Assembly: GCA_028696435.1 (NCBI GenBank)
Contig: JAQVHC010000024.1
Location: 1-14,388 of the forward strand
Direction: 5' to 3'
Length of the DNA: 14,388 bases
Source: Actinomycetota bacterium
Lineage (GTDB): Bacteria; Actinomycetota; Humimicrobiia; Humimicrobiales; Humimicrobiaceae
Below, in pieces: positions 7,640-14,388 of this stretch (position 1 is the first letter of the stretch; the number at the start of each line of letters is the position of its first letter). Both the position numbers and the translations under genes were made by a program. Under the pieces are notes generated by a model that made no database searches, was not told where the DNA came from, and saw nothing but the letters and a program-made list of their open reading frames with translations.

Positions 7640-8100
7640 TGGTAAAAAGGGTAACAAAATCTATTGAACCTGAATCAAAAAAATCAAAAGATATAATTAA
7701 GATCGTTAAGGCAGTAGCTAAAATAGCAGATGAGAAAAAAGCAGATTATATAAAAATCCTTGATATGCGGTCAAGGCTTATCATAACTGATTACTTCATA
7801 ATAGTCAGTGCAAAAAATACGAGGTTAACCAGAAGAATACAGGAAGAAATCTGTATTTATCTAAAAAATAAGAATCTTAATGCTATTAATATAAGTGGTC
7901 TGCCTGAAGGAGGGTGGATCTTGATTGACTATAGTGATTTCGTGATCCATATTTTTACAAATGAGTTAAGAGAATATTATGGGCTTGAAAGACTGTGGAG
8001 AGATTCAGCTGAAATAGAATGGGATGAAGGTAAGCCTATTAAACCTGTTAAACCTGACAGAACTGTTAAAAATAAGTCTATTAAAGATAAACATATATAA
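7639..8100 (+). CDS. rsfS: Ribosome silencing factor RsfS (Iojap family)
   Basis: RsfS binds ribosomal protein uL14 and blocks joining of the 30S and 50S subunits when nutrients are short. In 153 residues the conserved core runs from about 18 to 127: ADEKKADYIKILDMR (30-44), ITDYFIIVSAKN (49-60), GGWILIDYSDFVIHIF (91-106) and REYYGLERLWRDS (111-123), all at usual spacing. The basic tail after 130, with PIKPVKPD, is an addition that many relatives lack or vary. The GTG start at 7639 shares one base with the stop codon of the LCP gene (TAGTG), which suggests coupling. AGGGA at 7618-7622 is about 16 bases away, so the ribosome binding site is weak. Placement after nadD-yqeK and before leuS is the common arrangement. 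Confidence 0.93.
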   Translation: MVKRVTKSIEPESKKSKDIIKIVKAVAKIADEKKADYIKILDMRSRLIITDYFIIVSAKNTRLTRRIQEEICIYLKNKNLNAINISGLPEGGWILIDYSDFVIHIFTNELREYYGLERLWRDSAEIEWDEGKPIKPVKPDRTVKNKSIKDKHI

Positions 8101-8128
8101 ATCTATATAACTTTGAAAGGATTACTAA

Positions 8129-10726
8129 TTGGAAAGAACCGGACTAAGTAAAACATACAGACCCAATGAGATAGAAGAAAAAATAATTAAAAAATGGGAA
8201 GATGAGAAATTGTATTCTCTCAAATCTTCTAAAAAAGACCCAAAATATTACATACTGGAAATGTTTCCTTATCCTTCAGGAGAGCCACACATGGGTCATG
8301 CGAGAAATTATACGATTGGAGATGTTGTAGCAAGAATTCTCTCAAGGAAAGGGTACAATGTTCTTCACCCAATTGGGTTTGATGCTTTCGGACTGCCCGC
8401 TGAAAATGCGGCAATAAAGAGTGGTCTCCACCCTCATGTGAGCACCATGGCAAGTATTGATAAAATGAGAAAAGCTCTGAAACGTATGGGAATGAGTTAT
8501 GATTTCAATGACGAAATAATAACTTCCAATCCTGATTATTATAAGTGGACACAGTGGTTCTTTCTGCTATTTTACAGGATGGGTCTGGTAGAAAAAAAAG
8601 AAGCGCCTGTTAACTGGTGTAATTCCTGTCAGACCGTTCTTGCAAACGAACAGGTCGTTTCCGGTAAATGTGAAAGATGCGACAGTCCTGTTGAAAAAAG
8701 AGTTCTATCACAGTGGTTTTTTAAAATAACAAGATATGCCCAGAGGCTTCTCGATGATATGGAGCTCATAAAAGAGGGGTGGCCGGAAAGAGTTCTTACA
8801 ATCCAGCGGAACTGGATTGGAAGGAGCGAGGGTGCTATTGTTAATTTTAAACTCGATGGTGCCGGTGATATTACTATTCCGGTTTTTACAACAAGACCCG
8901 ATACTCTGTTCGGCGTAACTTTTTTTATTCTTGCTCCCGAGCATCCTCTCGTAGATGAAATTGTGGAAGGTGAAGATTATAAGAAAGAAATTAAAAAAAC
9001 AAGGGATATAATTTTCAGGCAGAGCGATATTGAACGTGGCTCTCCAGAAGTTGAAAAAGTTGGATGTTTTACGGGAAGGTATGTTGTAAATCCGCTAAGC
9101 GGTGAAAGAGTCCCTGTGTGGATTGCCAACTATGTTCTGCTTGAGTACGGGACCGGTGCAATAATGGCTGTTCCTGCTCACGATGAGAGGGATTTTGAAT
9201 TTGCGTCAAAATATGGAATTCCCATAAAAGAAGTAATTTCTCCGGATGGAAAAGAGCATTCACAGATAAGTGTTCCGTATACAGGTGAAGGAATAATGAT
9301 AAATTCAGGAGCCTTCAGTGGAGTTAATTCAGAAAAAGGTAAAAAAGAAATTATAGATTATCTTGAAAAGAATAACCTGGGTAAATTCAGCGTAAATTAT
9401 AAATTAAAAGACTGGCTGATTTCAAGGCAGAGATACTGGGGGGCACCGATTCCAATTATTTATTGTGAAAAGTGCGGGATAGTTCCTGTTCCGGAAAAAG
9501 ATTTACCCGTAATTCTCCCATACAATGTAGATTTCAAACCAAAAGGTCTTTCTCCGCTTTTTTATTGTGAAGAATTTGTAAATACCACGTGTCCGGTGTG
9601 TGGCAGCAGGGCAAAAAGAGAAACAGATACAATGGATACTTTTGTCTGTTCTTCATGGTATTTCTTAAGATATTGTAGTCCTCACGAGAATGAACGGCCC
9701 TTTAACCCTGGAGAAGTTGATTACTGGATGCCGGTAGATCAGTACATAGGGGGGATAGAGCATGCGAGCATGCACCTCATATATGCAAGGTTTTTTACCA
9801 AGGTCCTTTATGACAGCGGGCTTGTTAAATTCAAAGAGCCCTTTATAAAATACTTCCCGCATGGAGTTGTTAATCTGGGCGGTCAGAAAATGTCAAAGTC
9901 TAAGGGAAATATAGTTAGCCCGTCTGAAATTTACAACAGGTTTGGAGCGGACACTTTAAGACTGTATATACTTTTTATGGGGCCAGCGGGCAGCCCTGTG
10001 GACTGGAGCGACAGTGGGGTTGAGGGAGCAAATAGATTCCTGAAAAGGTTCTGGAAGCTGATAGTAAGAAATATTGAACTAATAACAAATAGCTTAAAAT
10101 TAAATAATGCGGTAAATAATGGGTCAGATAGTAAAACTAATACCAGACTGGCTGATGTAAAAGATGATGTCAAAAAATTGTATGAAAATGGTGAATTAAG
10201 TAAGAAAGAAAAAGAGCTGTACAGAAAATTACACCGGACTATAAAAAAAGTAACAGAAGATATTATGGTGAGGTTTAATTTCAATACCGCAATAAGTGCT
10301 ATTATGGAACTTGTAAATTTATTTAATAAATACCTGGACGAAACATCCGATGTAGAGAGAAATATTCTGCTTATAAAAGAAGTAACCGAAAAATTATTAA
10401 TACTTCTTTCACCTATAACGCCATTTATTACCGAAGAGTTATGGATGATGTCTGGAAATGCCGGAAGTATCCATAGAGTCAGATGGCCTGATTATGATAG
10501 TGAGATTGCACAGGAAGAAATGGTTACTATTGTATTTCAGGTAAATGGAAAGCTCAGAGACAGATTGAGTCTGGCTGCAGATACCCCGGAAGAAGAATTA
10601 AAGGAACTGGCTCTTTCTTCTGAAAAAGTACGGAAGTATATTGATGGTAAACAAATAATAAAAGAAATAGTGGTGCCCGGGAAGCTTGTAAATATTGTGG
10701 TAAAAGACGGAAAGGCTTCTTCTTAG
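8129..10726 (+). CDS. leuS: Leucyl-tRNA synthetase
   Basis: LeuS charges tRNA-Leu with leucine and removes wrongly attached amino acids. At 865 residues it is of normal bacterial size and complete. The class I catalytic core shows HMGH (54-57, the HIGH motif, in PYPSGEPHMGHARNYT) and KMSKS (587-591). Zinc-binding cysteines lie at 164, 167, 181 and 184, with further pairs at 446/449 and 488/491. The CP1 editing domain is intact, with TTRPDT (254-259) and AHDERD (350-355), so proofreading is expected. The anticodon-binding and C-terminal tRNA-binding domains follow, ending near VNGKLRDRLSLA and IVVPGKLVNIVV. The start is a TTG at 8129 with AAAGG at 8116-8120; the family N-terminus YRPNEIEEKIIKKWE follows at once. 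There is no T-box in the 28-base gap upstream. The stop lies inside a terminator-like hairpin. Confidence 0.97.
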   Translation: MERTGLSKTYRPNEIEEKIIKKWEDEKLYSLKSSKKDPKYYILEMFPYPSGEPHMGHARNYTIGDVVARILSRKGYNVLHPIGFDAFGLPAENAAIKSGLHPHVSTMASIDKMRKALKRMGMSYDFNDEIITSNPDYYKWTQWFFLLFYRMGLVEKKEAPVNWCNSCQTVLANEQVVSGKCERCDSPVEKRVLSQWFFKITRYAQRLLDDMELIKEGWPERVLTIQRNWIGRSEGAIVNFKLDGAGDITIPVFTTRPDTLFGVTFFILAPEHPLVDEIVEGEDYKKEIKKTRDIIFRQSDIERGSPEVEKVGCFTGRYVVNPLSGERVPVWIANYVLLEYGTGAIMAVPAHDERDFEFASKYGIPIKEVISPDGKEHSQISVPYTGEGIMINSGAFSGVNSEKGKKEIIDYLEKNNLGKFSVNYKLKDWLISRQRYWGAPIPIIYCEKCGIVPVPEKDLPVILPYNVDFKPKGLSPLFYCEEFVNTTCPVCGSRAKRETDTMDTFVCSSWYFLRYCSPHENERPFNPGEVDYWMPVDQYIGGIEHASMHLIYARFFTKVLYDSGLVKFKEPFIKYFPHGVVNLGGQKMSKSKGNIVSPSEIYNRFGADTLRLYILFMGPAGSPVDWSDSGVEGANRFLKRFWKLIVRNIELITNSLKLNNAVNNGSDSKTNTRLADVKDDVKKLYENGELSKKEKELYRKLHRTIKKVTEDIMVRFNFNTAISAIMELVNLFNKYLDETSDVERNILLIKEVTEKLLILLSPITPFITEELWMMSGNAGSIHRVRWPDYDSEIAQEEMVTIVFQVNGKLRDRLSLAADTPEEELKELALSSEKVRKYIDGKQIIKEIVVPGKLVNIVVKDGKASS

Positions 10727-10733
10727 CCTTTTT
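10711..10733 (+). terminator. Intrinsic terminator overlapping the leuS stop codon
   Basis: AAAGGCT (10711-10717) and AGCCTTT (10725-10731) form a perfect 7-bp stem around a 7-base loop; outer G-U pairs can extend it by two. The descending arm continues into a run of five T (10729-10733). The leuS stop codon TAG (10724-10726) is inside the hairpin, so the terminator partly codes for the end of the protein. This probably ends the obgE-to-leuS transcription unit. Confidence 0.65.
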
Positions 10734-10890
10734 ATCAGACGCCCATTTTTACCTGCTTGCATTTTTTATTTTTACATTTTAATATTTTTACTTCTCTTAA
10801 TCTAACCTCTCTCGGCTTATCTTTTCTGGTTCTTACTTAAATTTAATATTTCTAAAATTAAATTATATCAGATTTTTATTATCGGGATTT

Positions 10891-11409
10891 TTACGTTCCG
10901 GTTTTTAATAAATTAAGAATTGAGGAGCAGAATGCAGGCAGGTCTTCAGGAGCACGTGACGTTATTAAATTGCCATCTATCACAGCTTCCTCATCCAGAT
11001 ATATTCCACCTGCTGATTTAAGCTCTCCGGCTATTTCTATGTAGCCTGTAACTTTTTTATTTTTTATAATATCTGCCTCTGCCAGCATTAAACCACCGCG
11101 GCAAATTGCAGCAATAATTTTATTCTGATAGAAAGCCTCTTTAACAAGGGTGACCATTTCTTTAATCTCTCTCATTTTAACAGGTGCATTCCCTCCAGGT
11201 ATAATTACAGCTACAGTATTACTGAGATTAATCTCCTGAATTGAAATATCTGATTTCACAGGAACACCAAATTTACCTTTGTATTCTTTGCCAGCTTCCA
11301 TGCCTGTAACTTTAACGATAAAGCCGGCTTCTTTAAACCTGTAGTAAGGATATATAACTTCCTCATCCCTAAAGCCATCTTCTATTAATATTAATATTTC
11401 TTTTCCCAT
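10891..11409 (-). CDS. DJ-1/PfpI family protein with altered active-site elbow (Cys-Arg-Gly)
   Basis: This 172-residue protein matches the PfpI/YhbO branch of the DJ-1 superfamily, whose members have been described as intracellular proteases, glyoxalases or deglycases; the true substrate is often uncertain. It begins with the strand EILILIEDGFRDEEVIYPYYRFKEAG (4-29), where Glu16 or Glu17 matches the conserved active-site Glu. VAVIIPGGNAPVKMR (66-80) is the family's PGG loop. The nucleophile elbow reads AAICRGGLMLAEA, with Cys103. Typical PfpI proteins have Cys-His-Gly there, so Arg104 replaces the His that takes part in catalysis. The C-terminal SRAPEDLPAF matches the family pattern SRxPxDL. 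The start ATG (11407-11409) has a GGAGG site at 11417-11421. It is convergent to leuS and divergent from comEA, so it is separately transcribed. Confidence 0.88.
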   Translation of the reverse strand: MGKEILILIEDGFRDEEVIYPYYRFKEAGFIVKVTGMEAGKEYKGKFGVPVKSDISIQEINLSNTVAVIIPGGNAPVKMREIKEMVTLVKEAFYQNKIIAAICRGGLMLAEADIIKNKKVTGYIEIAGELKSAGGIYLDEEAVIDGNLITSRAPEDLPAFCSSILNLLKTGT

Positions 11410-11443
11410 ATCTGTTCCTCCGTGTTAAATTTTTAGATTTAAT

Positions 11444-11472
11444 GATATAGCCTTATTGCCTATTACTGATAA
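11444..11472 (-). promoter_or_regulatory. Candidate promoter of the DJ-1/PfpI gene
   Basis: On the minus strand TTATCA (11467-11472) and TATATC (11444-11449) are separated by 17 bases; each matches the sigma-70/sigma-A consensus at 4 of 6 positions. Transcription from here would leave a leader of about 28 bases containing the GGAGG site. This is a pattern call only. Confidence 0.4.
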
Positions 11473-11514
11473 TTGGCATTGTTTGCTGCCATTCTTTGTT
11501 GCTTTGTTATTTAT

Positions 11515-11653
11515 TAACTGCTAGTGTCGGTCACCAGTATTGCTAATATAACTGTCAGCACAACTGATTGCTGACATTAATAACTGCTGTATAAAAAAAT
11601 CATTACTAATGCTATTAATTATTGTACCAAAATTTCTTCTCGTGTTAACTGCT
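11515..11653. repeat. Three copies of TAACTGCT at 65-66 base spacing
   Basis: The octamer TAACTGCT occurs at 11515-11522, 11581-11588 and 11646-11653; the first and third extend to TTAACTGCT. The dyad at 11553-11576 lies between the first two copies. This and the dyad are the main structure in the 436-base gene-free spacer 11410-11845; no RNA gene or small reading frame was recognised there. Confidence 0.5.
11553..11576. promoter_or_regulatory. Perfect 8+8 bp inverted repeat in the DJ-1/comEA spacer
   Basis: TGTCAGCA (11553-11560) and TGCTGACA (11569-11576) are exact reverse complements around an 8-base centre. Half-site centres are 16 bases apart, a spacing consistent with a dimeric regulator on one face of DNA. 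There is no T-run on either side that would make it a terminator. It lies about 100 bases upstream of the DJ-1 promoter candidate and about 130 upstream of the comEA one. Confidence 0.55.
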
Positions 11654-11702
11654 TACTTTTATTTAACTTTTTATTTTACCACTTTATTATGTACATCATT
11701 TA

Positions 11703-11711
11703 TGCTATAGT
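11703..11711 (+). promoter_or_regulatory. Extended -10 promoter candidate for comEA-comEC
   Basis: TG at 11703-11704, one base, then TATAGT at 11706-11711 make an extended -10 element. The core TATGCTATA is identical to that of the proA element at 3250-3258. No good -35 is seen at 16-18 bases. Transcription would start near 11718 and leave a leader of about 128 bases. A second TATAAT at 11758-11763 is possible but lacks a -35. Confidence 0.45.
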
Positions 11712-11720
11712 ATATTTACA

Positions 11721-11744
11721 TAAATATATAAATATATAAATAAT
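11721..11744. repeat. 8-bp AT-only tandem repeat in the comEA leader
   Basis: TAAATATA (11721-11728) is repeated exactly at 11729-11736 and imperfectly as TAAATAAT at 11737-11744. It sits just downstream of the predicted transcription start of comEA. Confidence 0.6.
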
Positions 11745-11845
11745 TTTCATTAATCTGTATAATCTATTCAACTTACATAGCTCTTAAGTAACTTTAATTA
11801 TAGAAAATTAATTGTGGAAAAAGGTAAGCATATGGAGGGCAAAAA

Positions 11846-12670
11846 ATGAAAGAAATAACAGGTAAATTGAGATTTCTAATTGATAGAACAAAGTATAGTA
11901 AAGGAAAAAATTTATACATTTCAATAATAGTTTTGCTCATTATCATAGTAGCTTCATTTGTCATAATGTACATTAATACGAGGGTAGAGGTAAAAAGGAA
12001 GGAAAATATTCTGAAAAGTTATTATCAGGAAGCAGGTATTGCTGATCGTGAACCGGGTAGAATTATTAAAGAAGACGAGGCGTCCAGGGGCAATAAAGAA
12101 GTAAACGAAGCGAAGTCAATGCTTGATAATAGTAGTAATAATGCAAGTTTGACCGATGACGATATAAATATAGATGGTGGCATTAATATCACGGATGAGA
12201 ATCCCGGACCGGATAAAATAAAAGTTTATATATGTGGCATGGTTAAAAATCCAGGTGTATATGAAATTGATGAAGGAGCAAGAATAATAGATTTACTTGA
12301 GATTGCAGGTGGGGAGAGTGAAGGTGCCTGTCTTGAGATTATCAATCTTGCACAGCCTGTTAGCGATGGCCAGAGAATCTATGTTCCATCAAGGGAAGAA
12401 ATAACGGATGAAAATACAGGCGGAAGCTCTATTTTTTTTGCTGAAGATCTATTGAGCAACTATCAAAGCTCCGGTAATAAATTAATAAATATTAATGAAG
12501 CAAATCTACAGGAACTGCAAGAATTACCTGGAATAGGCCCGGCACTTGCTAATAATATTATTGAATACAGGAAAAAGAATGGAGCGTTTAAGACAAAAGA
12601 GGAATTAAAAAATGTAACCGGTATCGGAGATAAAAAGTATGAAAAAATCTGCGAACTTATTTCAATTTGA
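11846..12670 (+). CDS. comEA: Competence protein ComEA, DNA receptor for transformation
   Basis: ComEA is a membrane-anchored protein that binds incoming double-stranded DNA and hands it to the ComEC channel. The 274-residue product has a short cytoplasmic start, one membrane helix (about 23-43), and a long polar, acidic linker (50-122) likely to be flexible. An SLBB domain follows (about 124-182; KVYICGMVKNPGVYEID, then GQRIYVPSREE). The C-terminal DNA-binding part (212-274) is a double helix-hairpin-helix: ININEANLQELQELPGIGPALA and FKTKEELKNVTGIGDKKYEKI, each with the GIG hairpin. The SLBB plus HhH arrangement is that of Gram-positive ComEA. GGAGGG at 11834-11839 lies six bases before the ATG. 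The stop codon overlaps the comEC start. Confidence 0.95.
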   Translation: MKEITGKLRFLIDRTKYSKGKNLYISIIVLLIIIVASFVIMYINTRVEVKRKENILKSYYQEAGIADREPGRIIKEDEASRGNKEVNEAKSMLDNSSNNASLTDDDINIDGGINITDENPGPDKIKVYICGMVKNPGVYEIDEGARIIDLLEIAGGESEGACLEIINLAQPVSDGQRIYVPSREEITDENTGGSSIFFAEDLLSNYQSSGNKLININEANLQELQELPGIGPALANNIIEYRKKNGAFKTKEELKNVTGIGDKKYEKICELISI

Positions 12671-14289
12671 ACGATATAAAAAGAAAAATAGCATTATTTC
12701 TGCATAATAATTACTATCTTTTCTGGGCTGCCGGTTTAACTGCAGGGGTATATGCTGGAAATATTTTTAACTTAAACAGCACTCATCAAACTATGGTGGA
12801 GATAGTTACCGTGCTAGTACTCCTGGCCATTGAAATCACAGTAATTCTGGGAAATTTACCCGGAAAAAATCCTGCCGATTTCTTTATTACGTGTCTGGTT
12901 CCATTTTTAATTTTATTTTTTATTGGGGCTTTAATTGCTGGCGTACATAGTTTTGATGGGGATAATAGTATAATCTCTGCCATCTACGAGAATGAAAAAT
13001 TAGATTCAAGCAATAGTATCCCCATTATTATAGAGGGAAGGGTATCGGAGCATCCTTCAAGAAACTATAGCAACTTAAATTTTCCGGTGGAAGTAGATAA
13101 AATAATCATCTGTGATTCAATCTATGATTCGGGCGCGAATTCTGTAAGTTTTCTCAAAGTGAGAGAAAATATAAATGTAAGAATAAAAAATGCAGCAAAT
13201 AGTTCTATATCAAGGGATGATTATCTTAAAATAGAAGGGAGCTTCAAAAAAAATGATTTGGAATATTTAAAATACAGTAATAACAGAAATAATAATGCGA
13301 TATTTTTTACTGCAGATTATTGCAATATTGAAAAATCCAGACCCGGTAGTCCGGTATATAAAATCTTTGCTTTGAGGAGCAGATTTTATAAATGTCTGAA
13401 AAATGCTTTTTACAGAAATCTGGAAAATGAAAATGCATGTATAGCTGAAGCTGTTATACTGGGTGACAGAAATAATTTACCACCATATTTGATAGAATCT
13501 TTTAAAAGATGTGGTATATACCATCTATTTGCTATTTCAGGCCTGCATCTTTCTTTTTTTACTTCTCTTATATATATAATTTTTAGAAGGAGACGTTCAT
13601 CAAATTATGTTCTTACAGCCGTAATTATTTTTTTGACCGGTTATAATTTCCTTGTAGGGATGAGGGCCAGTATGCTGAGAGCTTCAATTGCAGTTATTTT
13701 GACAAATCTTGCCGGAAGGTGGCACAGGGAATATAGCCATAAAATTATTCTTTTTCTATCCTGTATTATATTGATTATTTATAATCCTTATTTTATTTAT
13801 AGTGCTGGTTTCTGGATGACCTTCAGCTCTATGGCAGCACTGGCATTTATTTATCCCCGTATGTTAAAAATTTCAGGAAATATTTTCATCTGTAAAAGTT
13901 CTGTATTTAATTATTATAAAAATATTATTTTTGTTACTTTATCAACACAGGTTGTTCTATTTCCAGTTCTTATTTATTTTTTTAATGAAGTTTCTTTAAT
14001 CTCACCTCTTGCAAATATACTGGTAATGCCTGTTTTTTACATTTTTCTATCTATTATGATTTTTTCTTCATTTATAATAATAATCTGGCCGCCTGCGGCA
14101 GTGTTCCCTTTGAGACTGGGTGGTGTTTTTTTAAACTACATCCTGGAAACAGTTAACGTTTTAAACAGGTTTGATTACTGCATTGTAAGTTTTGGTGATT
14201 TAACTGCAAAAAAGATAATAGCTTTGTATGTGATATTTTTATTTTTACTATTTGTGATTAATATTTCAATAAGAATAATCAAAAAATAA
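12667..14289 (+). CDS. comEC: Competence protein ComEC, DNA uptake channel, short form without metallo-beta-lactamase domain
   Basis: ComEC forms the inner-membrane channel for single-stranded DNA in natural transformation. At 540 residues it is shorter than the 700-800 common in the family. Two N-terminal membrane segments (about 15-35 and 43-62) and a third (72-92) lead to an extracytoplasmic DUF4131/OB-like region (about 100-225), then the polytopic Competence domain (about 255-535) with the signatures CGIYHLFAISGLHLSFF (282-298) and GMRASMLRASIA (331-342). The protein ends IRIIKK right after the last membrane helix, so the C-terminal metallo-beta-lactamase-like domain, thought to degrade the non-transported strand, is absent; nothing in the following 99 bases restores it. 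The TTG start at 12667 overlaps the comEA stop by four bases without a visible ribosome binding site, so translation is probably coupled. Confidence 0.93.
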   Translation: MNDIKRKIALFLHNNYYLFWAAGLTAGVYAGNIFNLNSTHQTMVEIVTVLVLLAIEITVILGNLPGKNPADFFITCLVPFLILFFIGALIAGVHSFDGDNSIISAIYENEKLDSSNSIPIIIEGRVSEHPSRNYSNLNFPVEVDKIIICDSIYDSGANSVSFLKVRENINVRIKNAANSSISRDDYLKIEGSFKKNDLEYLKYSNNRNNNAIFFTADYCNIEKSRPGSPVYKIFALRSRFYKCLKNAFYRNLENENACIAEAVILGDRNNLPPYLIESFKRCGIYHLFAISGLHLSFFTSLIYIIFRRRRSSNYVLTAVIIFLTGYNFLVGMRASMLRASIAVILTNLAGRWHREYSHKIILFLSCIILIIYNPYFIYSAGFWMTFSSMAALAFIYPRMLKISGNIFICKSSVFNYYKNIIFVTLSTQVVLFPVLIYFFNEVSLISPLANILVMPVFYIFLSIMIFSSFIIIIWPPAAVFPLRLGGVFLNYILETVNVLNRFDYCIVSFGDLTAKKIIALYVIFLFLLFVINISIRIIKK

Positions 14290-14308
14290 AGGAAAATTTT
14301 AATGTATG

Positions 14309-14317
14309 TGTTATACT
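14309..14317 (+). promoter_or_regulatory. Extended -10 promoter candidate after comEC
   Basis: TG at 14309-14310, one base, then TATACT at 14312-14317. No -35 is evident. It would serve a gene beyond the window edge; in the usual order this would be holA or rpsT, which cannot be seen here. The final 99 bases hold no supported gene and no clear comEC terminator. Confidence 0.35.
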
Positions 14318-14388
14318 ATCATAATTTTGTATAAGGCAGGAAGCCAGCTTAGGAACTAAAATTTAGATAAAAATAATTATAATTTTTT

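Noticed and set aside
8101..8128. T-box riboswitch before leuS
   Set aside because: The gap is only 28 bases, far too short for a T-box leader.
10734..10890. Terminator for the minus-strand DJ-1 gene
   Set aside because: Only an imperfect AT-only hairpin (around 10838-10866) was seen; it is not distinguishable from background composition.
14302..14334. Ten-codon reading frame MYVLYYHNFV after comEC
   Set aside because: A purine stretch lies upstream, but the peptide is very short, has no recognisable features and overlaps a promoter-like element.
14335..14360. GGCAGGAAGCC / AAGCCAGCTT hairpins near the right edge as a tRNA or riboswitch start
   Set aside because: Stems are only 3-4 bp and no tRNA arms or known riboswitch core follow before the window ends.
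1..14388. CRISPR arrays, insertion sequences, phage or toxin-antitoxin genes, rRNA or tRNA genes
   Set aside because: No long direct repeats with spacers, no transposase or integrase motifs, and no tRNA-like folds were recognised anywhere.

Overview
The window is a low-G+C bacterial chromosome segment, densely packed and almost entirely on the + strand. In order it holds: the 3' end of a zinc-type medium-chain dehydrogenase; obgE, proB, proA, nadD, yqeK, an LCP/LytR_C membrane protein, rsfS and leuS; a convergent DJ-1/PfpI gene; and comEA-comEC. The order obg-proB-proA-nadD-(yqeK)-LCP-rsfS-leuS followed by comEA-comEC is known from both Actinobacteria and Clostridia-like Firmicutes. AT-rich codon use (many AGA/AGG and ATA codons), strong GGAGG ribosome binding sites and frequent TTG/GTG starts suit a clostridial lineage or a deep-branching low-G+C actinobacterial one. 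The sequence alone does not decide between them.

Region 1 (1-713): the dehydrogenase C-terminal part, then 215 bp of AT-rich DNA with short tandem repeats. The ribosomal protein genes rplU-rpmA that usually precede obg are absent here. Region 2 (714-10726): eight same-strand genes, some overlapping or nearly touching (nadD/yqeK, yqeK/LCP, LCP/rsfS). They cover ribosome assembly and silencing (Obg, RsfS), proline synthesis (ProB, ProA), NAD synthesis (NadD), dinucleotide hydrolysis (YqeK), a cell-envelope LCP-type protein, and leucyl-tRNA charging. An extended -10 promoter sits between proB and proA, so proA and later genes may have a separate start. A hairpin plus T-run overlapping the leuS stop codon probably ends transcription. 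Region 3 (10727-11845): the minus-strand DJ-1/PfpI gene and a 436-bp spacer between it and comEA, with outward-facing promoter candidates and a perfect 8+8 bp dyad. Region 4 (11846-14388): comEA and comEC, translationally coupled, giving DNA-binding and membrane-channel parts of a DNA uptake machine, then 99 bp with a promoter candidate for a gene beyond the edge.

The genes are mostly standard housekeeping genes and I see no clear new multi-gene system. The points most worth a second look are an LCP protein whose catalytic residues look replaced, a PfpI-type protein with Arg in place of the His after the nucleophile Cys, the dyad and spaced repeats upstream of comEA, and a recurring habit of short TAAT-rich tandem repeats at gene junctions.
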